Assembly (NCBI GenBank): GCA_026545765.1
Contig: CM048844.1
Location: 22,204,237 to 22,268,236, forward strand
DNA: 64,000 bases
DNA from: Plantago major
Taxonomy: Eukaryota; Streptophyta; Magnoliopsida; Lamiales; Plantaginaceae
Direction of reading: 5' to 3'
A model generated the notes under the pieces. That model worked only from the letters and a program-made list of their open reading frames with translations, did not search any database and had not been told where the DNA came from. Every line of letters begins with the position of its first letter. The stretch's first letter is position 1. This document shows positions 13,926 through 23,236 of this stretch, piece by piece. Both the position numbers and the translations under genes were made by a program.

Positions 13926-14882
13926 ATGGATCTAGTTACAGAAGAGCTCCAATTCCTCTCAATTACCGACATCTTAAAGGAATCAATCTCCATCCCTAAA
14001 CAATCCCCCAAAACCTTCTACCTCATTACCCTAACCCTAATCTTCCCCTTATCCTTCGCCATTCTAGCTCACTCTCTCTTCACCCACCCGATTCTCGCCC
14101 AGCTCCAGGTTGAGCCTTCGTCCACCTCTTCATCGGATTGGTCCAAGCTGATTGTGTTCCAGTTTTTCTACCTCATCTTCCTCTTCGCATTCTCGCTCCT
14201 CTCGACTGCAGCTGTCGTTTTCACCGTTGCTTCTCTGTACACGTCGAAGCCGGTGTCGTTCTCCTCGACCATTTCCGCGATTCCGAGCGTGTTCAAGCGA
14301 CTCTTCATCACTTACCTATGGGTTTCGCTTACGATGGTTGCGTACAACCTCGTGTTCCTTGTGTTTCTTGTGCTGCTTATCGTTGCGGTTGACACGGAGA
14401 ATGTGTTGTTGTTTATGTTCTCTGTGATTGTTGTTTTTATTATGTTTCTCGGTGTGCATGTTTACATTAGTGCTCTGTGGCATTTGGCGAGTGTGGTGTC
14501 GGTTCTTGAGCCGGTTTATGGGATTTCGGCGATGAAGAAGAGTTATGAGTTGTTGAAGGGGAAGGCGAGAGTGGCGTTTGTGCTTGTTTTTGGGTACTTG
14601 ACGATTTGTGGGTTGATTAATGGGATTTTTGGGAGCGTTGTGGTGAATGGTGGGGATGATTACGGAGTGATGACGAGGATTGTGGTTGGAGGGTTCCTTG
14701 TTGGTGTGCTTGTGATTGTTAATTTGGTTGGGTTGATGGTGCAGAGTTTGTTTTACTATGTTTGTAAGAGCTATCATCACCAGGGGATTGATAAGACTGC
14801 GTTGTATGATCATCTCGGCGGTTATCTTGGGGAATATGTGCCACTGAAGAGTAGCATCCAAATGGAGAATTTGGATGCTTGA
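13926..14882 (+). CDS. Six-span membrane protein, At1g31130/At4g19950/At5g44860 family
   Basis: This single-exon gene encodes 318 aa from the ATG at 13,926. That start gives the family-typical opening MDLVTEELQFLSITDIL before the first membrane span. An in-frame ATG at 13,785 would add 47 residues rich in Pro, Ala and His and is less likely. Six hydrophobic segments lie at about residues 30-55, 75-105, 120-150, 155-195, 215-240 and 250-280. A conserved LEPVYGISAMKKSYELLKG block sits between spans 4 and 5. Plant homologues are annotated only as uncharacterised transmembrane proteins, sometimes labelled polyadenylate-binding protein 1-B-binding protein. Their function is unknown. Base composition shifts from C-rich in the 5' half to G/T-rich in the 3' half. 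Confidence 0.85.
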   Translation: MDLVTEELQFLSITDILKESISIPKQSPKTFYLITLTLIFPLSFAILAHSLFTHPILAQLQVEPSSTSSSDWSKLIVFQFFYLIFLFAFSLLSTAAVVFTVASLYTSKPVSFSSTISAIPSVFKRLFITYLWVSLTMVAYNLVFLVFLVLLIVAVDTENVLLFMFSVIVVFIMFLGVHVYISALWHLASVVSVLEPVYGISAMKKSYELLKGKARVAFVLVFGYLTICGLINGIFGSVVVNGGDDYGVMTRIVVGGFLVGVLVIVNLVGLMVQSLFYYVCKSYHHQGIDKTALYDHLGGYLGEYVPLKSSIQMENLDA

Positions 14883-17800
14883 GTTAATATGGGCAGTGAG
14901 ATTGAATGATGGTGTATGTCTTTTATGTTTAGCGTTATGTAGGATGGGGGAAAGAAGTGTAAAGATGAAAACCTTTTGAGGTCGCTGTGTTTGTTGTTGG
15001 ATGCTTCTATTGTTTATTGCTATAAACATTTGAGGTGATCCTTGAGTTTATATATGGTGGTTACCTTTTTACTGTTTTGTTTTAAATTTCATTGTCAACA
15101 TTAAATGCTGTTAATATGTTATGCTATTGATACAATTGTTGCTTAACCATGTGGGATTTAGGCTATATATACAACACTTCCTCTTCCTTTACATTTTTAC
15201 GCTTGCACTTGGTTTCTGATTAATTGTAAACCCCGGAAAGTTTGTTGTTTGGTTTTTAACTTAGCTTTATCCTCTTCTTGGCTTTTTAACTGACTGTTTC
15301 TGTCTATCTTTTTACTTTTAATTTGTGCAAAACTCAAGTTCAGACTGAATAAGCATTCATTTCCTGGAAAACCCCTAGCTTTTTATGGTGTGTGTTATGA
15401 GTTTGGGCTGAGTGATTTGACACAGAGAGAGAATATTAAATTAGTTTTGAACCGGAGCTGCTGCCTTCAATTGGACAAGAGGTGTAGGAAAGAGTTAAAA
15501 TAAATGTTGGTTGATGATCCTTGGGCAGACGAAGGCAAGAGAATTGTTAGACCAGTAAGCACCCATATTTTGAGGAAACAGTACTACTCTCAGAAGCCAC
15601 GGGGAGCAATCAATTGTAGGCTAAAAGATTCTTCTATGCCTCTTCATATAAAAGGCGAAGTAAATGTACAAATGATGAATCTGACAGGTTATCTTGTGTA
15701 TTTGTTATTGTAACTACAATGTGCAGGCTTGGGATTTGATTATGTATTTCATAGATATGTGGGGTGTTCATGCGCAGAATGGTGAGATCGTGAGAGTACT
15801 GTTTGTTCAAATTATTTGTTGGTGTTAAGTAGTGCATTTATAATATTGCTGGTAGGCTGTGGTTGCAGAGGTGGAGGTTGGATTGAAATGACCAGTGAGT
15901 CTGATTTCCTTCCCTTCAAGAAAGTTTCCTTTTGGTTTGAGAATTGAGAGCTTCGTGGTGAAACATTGACTCATAGTTATGTTGGGTGCTCATGTGTGCA
16001 GTAGTGACACCGTGAGAGTACAGCGTGTTCCAACTAACCTATAGTTTTGGTGCTGACCATGGTTGCAGCGTTGGAGGTTGGATTGTGGGACCATCGACTC
16101 TAAATTCTATTTCTTCCTGGGAAAGTTTCTTCCTGATTAAAAGAGTCTAGAGCTTTGTGGTGTGTGATGTGCATTGATGTTTGCAGATCAACCAGAAATT
16201 TAGCAAGGATTTGTATTATAGTAGAAAATTTGTAATATGAGAGAATTGCTTATTGCTGACCACCATGAAACTTCGTGTGCATTTAGGTTTCTCAGCTAAG
16301 TGATTTTATTTTACTGAGCTAGCAATAAATTCCTAGGATTGGCAATAGGAAGAAAATAGAAAGAAAAGAACTGCTTAAAGGGTGTCATTTGGGCACACTT
16401 CTCTTTATGTGATCTCTTTACTTGTGAGGTGTGTATCATTAGCAGTCCAAGGCTGTTTCATTCTACTGGCTACAGCCTACATCAATATCTGCCTCTAGAG
16501 GAGGTGGTATTTCCAGATTTTTCTTAGAAATTGCTCCAAAGTAGGTTTGATTTGTTGTACGCTTGTCCTCTTGGCTAGGATTATTTGAGTTTTTAAGCTC
16601 TATCCAACTTGCTCGCCTTTCTAAAAGAGTTCTAGATGAAAGTAATTTCCATCCAAGCACAAGTTCTTTTTAGGTAGAAATTCATCAAGGAGGATCATAT
16701 CCTGTGCTTAGTTCATACTTTTACTCTGTTCGCACCTCATGTCTGATATATGATGAAGAGTTGTTTTGTATTGTTGATTGATTGGAGTAACAGATAAGTA
16801 ACTTTCTGGCATACATCAGATGATTAGTCTGTTCATTCCTAGATTGCGATAATACCCCAATTGCCTTTTTCTTGTCTTGGTTATGCTTGCAAAATAAGTA
16901 AAAGATTATACAACTTTATATATACTGATGAACACGTCTAGAATAGAAAAATTGTACTCTCCTGTAACGAGCTTAGTCTTTATACATACATGATGGAGTA
17001 TGTGGAAAATGTGCTGAATTCGTTTATGACATTGTGTCGTCTGCCTGACCTTATATTCGTGAATGTTCCCGTATTTAATTGCAGCAGCTGCACCAAATGA
17101 GGTTGTTGAGTTCTGTTTGTGTTACAGATTTCAGTTTCCATTGGGTCATTTATATATTCCCAGATCAGGTGAGACATCCCTCTCTTGGCCTTGGCTGCTG
17201 GTAAGGTTTCAATCTGCACCAGCTACCTACTACAGAAGCTGAAGATAAGTTTTCAAATTTCTTTGGCTTTTTCCTATCTTTGCTGCTCTGGCTTAATAAG
17301 CTTAATAGACTGGACAGCTGGATTTTGTATATATCCTTAAGCATGCCCTTCCAACTGTGTCTAGATAAATTTCGCCCTTATGTTTCAGTATTTGAAATAC
17401 TACCTTGATGTAAGGAGAACTTATCATGCCCATCCGAGTCTTAGAAGTACTGTAAGCCAGTGTGCAAATTGTGCAGATTTCGCTTATCAGAATTTCGTAA
17501 GAAACCTGTGTATTACTATAATTTTGCAAGTGAACCTGTTAGGGAAAATGCAGTTCTTTCTGAGTTTTGACGTTAGAATAACCCAAACCACTACCACCCG
17601 TTTGCCACGTCCCCATGATTTACACTAATGTGAAGCTGTCTTTTTTGTAAGGGTTCAGGAATACTAGATTTTACTGTAACTTGGGTTGGAAACCATAAAG
17701 AAGGCTAACTTCACCTTGTCAGTCGTGCGAGGTGTTGCTTTGCTAACTTTACCGTATAGATTAGATAATAATGATGCTCAAGTTGCATTTTGGGTTCTCA

Positions 17801-18163
17801 TTCTGTAATAATTAGTGGAATCGAATATGTTTTTGGATATTCCTCTCTATCTTGTACTACTACTCTTCAATTCCGTAATTAGATGGAAGGCTTGCAATTG
17901 ATGTGTCTCATTCAGTACAGTACTGTTCTGCGTCTAAACAAACAGAACCAATCATACACTGTAAATTTTCCTGGCTGTGTTTCAAGTGTAGATGTGTCTG
18001 TTGGACCACATTTAATCACATTAGTCATGGTATAGAATTAAAATTTAGAGTTAAATAAAAATTTTAGGTGTTTTTAATTCGGTTTTTTGAACTTTAGTTC
18101 TTAACCAAACAGCTTCTATAGTATCTCATAATTCCAACTCTACATAAATGCAACCCACATATT

Positions 18164-18166
<3 letters not shown>
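14883..18166. other. Intergenic; no recognised gene
   Basis: This is T-rich sequence downstream of the membrane-protein gene. Short open frames (for example 15,504-15,713 +, and 16,463-16,660 and 16,980-17,219 on the minus strand) show no family motif. The only internal structure seen is the degenerate duplication at 15,754-16,165. Confidence 0.45.
15754..16165. repeat. Degenerate direct duplication (about 200 bp x 2)
   Basis: Copy 1 begins at about 15,757 (GGGGTGTTCATG..GTGAGAGTAC) and copy 2 at about 15,980 (TGGGTGCTCATG..GTGAGAGTAC). Both then share GGTTGCAG..GGAGGTTGGATTG, a GAAAGTTTC block and end near GAG(A/C)TT(C/T)GTGGTG. Spacing and order are conserved. Confidence 0.65.

Positions 18167-18220
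<54 letters not shown>
18167..18220. repeat. (AT)27 microsatellite
   Basis: An uninterrupted AT dinucleotide run abuts the Helitron-like end that starts at 18,223. An AT-rich stretch precedes the related copy at 6,213 too. Confidence 0.95.
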
Positions 18221-18222
<2 letters not shown>

Positions 18223-18225
<3 letters not shown>

Positions 18226-18285
18226 TGGACAACTATTGGAGTTGTGTAATTGAGTAAACACGCGTAGCGTATTTGCACGTTCTAG
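18223..18285 (+). mobile_element. Helitron-like 3' terminus
   Basis: AAGTGGACAACTATTGGAG (18,223) is followed by the hairpin ACGC-GTA-GCGT (18,260-18,270) and by TTCTAG then T (end at 18,285). This is the CTRR|T end form. It shares both the upstream motif and the terminal stretch with 6,213-6,627, which marks it as a second member of the same family. Confidence 0.6.
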
Positions 18286-18603
18286 TGATATTATTTTAAC
18301 CTTGTGTTGTCATGTTTTTAGTTTTATTACGAGAAAGTATTTGTTTTAAAAAACGTAGGAGAAATCACGTTGCATCGTACAATTAAGTGTGACAAACACA
18401 CTGAATTGTTTCAAAGGCAGTGTACCAAAAACTCAGTCTAAACAGAGCTTCAAAAGATTCATTTAGGGGAGTAGTAGTAGTAACATAATTCCAACGATTC
18501 ATTCTTTATACGGAGTATGTATTATCTCATCAATTTTCTTAGTGAAAAACTTATGAATTCTAGTTCTAATCTTACAAGATGGGCTTGGTCAGTACTTAAT
18601 TTC

Positions 18604-18762
18604 TTTTTTTATTTCTCACTTGTATCCGGTACAAGTGACTAATCCAGCCGAGCACTGTCAGTCCCTTTTTGAGGGGTGGCTCTCTCATCGGTGTTTTTTA
18701 CATCCACAAGGTTCGAACCAGTGAACTCAAGTCCCTTACCACTTGAGCCAACAACCGTTGGC
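18604..18762 (-). mobile_element. tRNA-derived SINE
   Basis: Read on the minus strand, the head carries an A-box-like TGGCTCAAGTGGT and a B-box GGTTCGAACC about 35 bp downstream, the layout of a tRNA-derived RNA polymerase III promoter. The tail ends in A-rich sequence (plus-strand T-run at 18,604-18,610). Flanking near-repeats of 16 bp, GTCAGTACTTAATTTC (18,588-18,603) and GTCAGTAATTTATTTC (18,763-18,778), look like an aged target-site duplication. Length is about 159 bp. Confidence 0.75.
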
Positions 18763-18779
18763 GTCAGTAATTTATTTCA

Positions 18780-19949
18780 AAATTGTACTAGTAAAAGAAA
18801 ATTTTGGAGAGTTAACTTTTTTGAAATAAAACTTAATTTTGGACAAAAGTCACAAAGCTTATAAAAATTGAACACTAAACATGGTAAAACTCATCGGAGT
18901 AGAGTGCAAATGTGCCAGGCGGTCAATAACCACGTAGATACACTGATAGGGATGTGCTTCTAACCTTTTTTAATCAAGTGATCGATTATCTCACGCGTAG
19001 ACAAAACACGGAGTACATACAAATATATAAATAGTTAATGCAATAATAATGCAACGAACATGTATGTAAGATCTGAACTGAGTGAATCTGTTATCAATTA
19101 TACTAGTTCCAACTTGCAATTATCTAGAGAGATCAGGATCAGCCATGAAGTTTACTGAACTGACTTTGGGAATTATAGTAGTATTAGTTTAAGACTTCAA
19201 GTATTAGTTTTCGAGTCATGAATGGGATGTTTCAGATAGAGTTTGACCGAATGGATTTATAGCAAAGTTATAATAACTTATAATAGATGAATCAACTCAA
19301 TTTTAATTGGATTGAGAAAATAATATGTTTGAGATGGAGTTATATATTTGCATGTTTTGTTTTGTAGGGTTGTTATATAAAGTATGTATGTAAGAAAGAA
19401 GTGGTGAGTTTGAATTTTAATTCTTAAAATTATTTGAATGGTTGAAGATTGTTATTGCTAATAGAAAAATAAGAATACAGTTATAAATTGTTACAATATC
19501 AATTGAGTTAAAGTTTTATGTCAAAATCTCAAGTGGAATATAACAACTCAAACTGGATTAAAGTCGTATGTTATACGTATGAAAACATATGGAAGTGTAA
19601 GTAGCATGGGGGAGATGAAGAGTTCCAATTGTGTAACTTTGTAGGATAGAGAGAATTACTGATTGCAATCCAACAACCAGTGCCAATAACTTAAAACATG
19701 AAAGCAACCTTAAGAATTAAAATGTGAAGTAGATCTGTATTGAGCAAGCTGAGCTAAGCAAATGCCAAAAAATCATACAAGTGATCATAGTCTCAAAGGG
19801 ACTAGGTAGATAGCTACTTATACATATAAATGCCACTCTCACATTTTACATGCAATATGCAATGCAATATGAACCCTTGAACTGTTGACCTTCCAGTTCT
19901 ATGTTTCATTAAGACAACCCTTACCTAACATATTCATATCTGCCCATTA
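18780..19949. other. Intergenic, AT-rich; nothing recognised
   Basis: No coding, RNA or repeat structure was recognised beyond general A/T richness. Confidence 0.4.
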
Positions 19950-20194
19950 CTCTCTCCATTCGTTTAAAACATTCGGATTGTTCAAATAGTATAATATTAT
20001 TTACAAACATGAATTCAATTTCTTTTGATGAAAATTCACGATCCCCAATTATAATTTAATTACGGGCTCAATCCTATTCTTTATCATCCATCAGCAACTA
20101 TTTTAATAAAATATCTACACCAACCATTTTTAATTCTTCCATAATTAATCATGTGTACAATTTCAAATGTAAATGTTTCTAAAATAATGGAGGA
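19950..20194. mobile_element. Stowaway-like MITE (diverged)
   Basis: The left end CTCTCTCCATTCGTTTAAAA (19,950) pairs with the right end whose reverse complement reads CTCCATTATTTTAGAAACATT. The left end is preceded by TA and the right is followed by TA near 20,195. The size of about 245 bp and the CTCC..ATT termini fit a Tc1/mariner-derived MITE. Confidence 0.55.
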
Positions 20195-20648
20195 TATATT
20201 ATATATTACTCAATGTAAAACATATACTCCTATATTACATAGATAATTAAATTCTATAAATAAAGAATCCATTTTTCTTAATTATTGATAAAAATAGTGC
20301 TAAAATAAAAAATTGGACGGGTTAGTTGTATAAAGTTAAACAATTAAAGGTTTTGTAGGGTTAAACCTAAAAATAGAAATGAATTTTATGAAATAAATGA
20401 TGGGTTTTGATTTTTTAAAATTATTTAATTGGTAAATATTGTTTGATTGTTAAGCTAGTTATTATATACTTATTAGGGTGCCCTACATACTATTTAGAAG
20501 TTAAAAAGATATAAAAAGAGAAGATAATTGTTTAATGAAGTTTGAGCGTATACGTACCAAATCCAATAATTATCATGTACATTCAACTACACTATGCCAT
20601 CATGATTAATCTGCTTGAATTCTTGTGAGAGTCAATACTTGGGAGTTA

Positions 20649-20916
20649 TTTCCTCCGTCCCAACCGATGTTATCCGTTTACTTTTGGAGAGAGAAAAATA
20701 ATGGTGTATTACTTTTGAATAAAATAATGTTAGTGGGTTTGATTGTTGGAGTATTTTAAATTGACTTTTGAATAAAATAATGTTAGGGTGTGATTTTTTA
20801 AGAAAGTTGAATAAATATATTAATATAGTTGAAGGATAAATTGTCATAGATGGAAATGAGAAATTTTATTTGGGACACCCAAAATGGAAAAACGGATAAC
20901 ATCGGACGGGACGGAG
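20649..20916. mobile_element. Stowaway-like MITE
   Basis: Terminal inverted repeats of about 27 bp are visible: CTCCGTCCCAACCGATGTTA on the left and, as reverse complement on the right, CTCCGTCCCGTCCGATGTTA. TA flanks the right end. The CTCCGTCCC core is the classic Stowaway terminus. Internally, ACTTTTGAATAAAATAATGT occurs twice about 50 bp apart. Confidence 0.8.
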
Positions 20917-21037
20917 TAAGTAAATTATTATCTACCCAACTCACTCTATTTAACTCTACTACAGAAAGTTCGTTAATATTTTACTGGATAGTATCATCTG
21001 GTTTGTAGTACCTAGATACTAGGTTACAACTGATTTA

Positions 21038-21150
21038 GGCTCTATTCTATTCAACTGCAATTTTTTAAATTGAACTGAACTGAATTGTAGTATAAAATAT
21101 AACTAAGAAGAACTGAACTGAATGAGATTTTAGTTGAAGAGAACAGAGCC
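21038..21150. mobile_element. Tourist-like MITE, copy 1 (113 bp)
   Basis: The terminal inverted repeats GGCTCTATTCTATTCAACTG and (reverse complement of the right end) GGCTCTGTTCTCTTCAACT are flanked on both sides by TTA, a PIF/Harbinger-type TWA target duplication. The interior has GAACTGAACTGAA runs. Confidence 0.85.
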
Positions 21151-21285
21151 TTAGTTAATTTTCCTTTTCGGTAGATGGTCATTAAGTAACTCTAATCGAT
21201 TTATACTAAACTAACACAAGATTCATACCATAAAATGAAAGGGAAGAGATGAACACGCAACTCAACGTGTCAAGATCACTACTAA

Positions 21286-21398
21286 GGCTCTGTTCTCTTC
21301 AACTGCAATTTTCTGAACTGAACTGAACTGAATTGTAGTATAAAATATAATTAAGCAGAACTGAACTGAATGAGTTTTCAGTTGAAAATAACATAACC
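21286..21398. mobile_element. Tourist-like MITE, copy 2 (113 bp)
   Basis: This copy has the same length and interior as the one 136 bp to the left. The left end is GGCTCTGTTCTCTTCAACTG; the right end is more diverged. It is flanked on both sides by TAA. Confidence 0.85.
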
Positions 21399-21399
21399 T

Positions 21400-23236
21400 A
21401 ATTAGTTTATATTAGTTCCAACTAGACAATCACCAAAAACATTGACTACTAAATATTTAATTTGGTTCATTCACTATTGAATTATTATAGTATATTAATC
21501 CCTTGGAAAAAATAAAAAACCAACATAAATTTCATAGAATAACTATTGTGGTATAAGCCTAGTGCAAATTAAGAGAATACTGCGAAGATTTATGTGATCA
21601 GTTGCAAACTTGCAATATCAGTAATCTTTAACATAATTTTGTGTTAAACAATAGGTGAGGTGGAAGAGCTGGAATGACACGTATGAGGTGATGTAATCGA
21701 ACTTCCGTAACGTAATTAAATTAGAGTGTTATTTTTTCGAATGGGTATGTTATCTTAATGAATTATTAGTTAGTTTATTATATCCCGAATATATTATGTA
21801 AACGTGCAATATAATATCGTATCCTAAAAAAAGCACAACCTTTTCAACCAAATTAACTAGAATCTTTAAAATAGCCATTGAAATTGTTATTTTTGAAAAA
21901 TTAATCGACTTATAAGGTAGTCTAAGTCAATATCATCATTTTCGAAAGACCGATTAGATTAGATTTTAAAATCAGATTCCGACTTAAATGACATGAATCC
22001 TAAAATACGGTATATGTATATTTAGAAAATTAATGTCCATCTTTATATCTCGAAAAACAAATCCATATTGTGAAATTTAAATAACAATCCATACTATTAT
22101 TCTTATTAATCCCATTTAGATTTTTTTTCAATTTCTCATTGGTATTACTAATCAAAATGGAAGTTACAACATTAAAGTAAAAAATAAAAAATTAGTACTA
22201 GATTCGTACGGAATCAATTTATATCGAATTTTAGAATGAAAATTCAAAACTCAACGTTTAAACGGTATACGTAGATATCCGCGTGTCCCGGATACATTTG
22301 ATAAAAACAAGTAGGACGTGTCACGGTAATCACTTATCTGTGAGATGATAGCTCAAGACGCCACACCCTATTTCTCTCTCAGTATATCACGTCACTGTAA
22401 CAATAATAGTGACAGAAATGGGAGGTGATAAAGATAGAAATCTGTAGAGAGAAAATTCAGCTGCCTTTTTTTCTCCTTTGTCTCTTTGAGACTTGAGTAG
22501 ATCAGTAGAGAGAGCAATATTATTCTCATCATTCGAGAACGAAGACGAAAAAACAGGAGAAAAATTGGACCTTTTTTGGTTTCTTTAAACCCCAAAAAAA
22601 AAAAGAAAAAAGGAAAAAAGAAAAAGACCTAATCGCGAAAGATACGGTTTTTCTTCTTTCTTTTTCCTCTAGTAGGATTGAGGGAACTGGGTTTTTGTTT
22701 GATTTTTTGCTCGCTCTAGATAGACTTGAGATTAGATTTTCACCTTTTGTCCTAAACAGTAAACCCAATTGTTTATACTTTTGTTGCAATCAGAGAGACG
22801 CAGTAAAGCAGCCAGCTTTTAAGGTTATTTATTTGGTGTTGAGGTTTTGGCTTTTCAATTTCAATCTATCTGGTTTTGGTTCTTCATCGATAAGTGGTTT
22901 TGTGGTTGATATTGTGTTGACCCCACTGTTTGGATTCCATTGCCAACTCCTATTTGATAGCAAAAACTATTTCATCTTCTTTGCCTATTTAATTATTACT
23001 GTCTGCTATTGCTGTCGTCATTGCCACATTAGTTAGGTTCTTCAAGTTCTCATCTTTTCTTCGATTTGTAACTATTTTCTCATTGACCTTTGATGTTTTT
23101 TATAGATGTCAACAAAACCTTGTCTTGATTCTGGGTTTTGAGTGAATTGAATTTGGGTTTTGAGTGAATTGAGTTTAGGATTTGAGTGAATTGAATTGTA
23201 ATTTCTTTTTGATTGGAAGAGATTGAGTGAATTGAG
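21400..23236 (+). other. Intergenic and KUP 5' leader region
   Basis: From 21,400 to about 22,350 nothing is recognised. From about 22,360 the sequence turns into TTTCTCTCTC-, CTTTTTTTCTCC- and purine/pyrimidine-rich tracts typical of a plant promoter and 5' UTR. Three copies of a TTGAGTGAATTGA-type motif lie at about 23,138-23,237, the last running into the KUP start codon. Open frames here lack family motifs. Confidence 0.45.

Noticed and set aside
14316..15029. 237-codon minus-strand open frame antisense to the six-span membrane protein
   Set aside because: It is a by-product of the G/T-rich 3' half of the real gene. Its His/Asn/Lys-rich composition resembles no family, and the sense frame has clear homologues.
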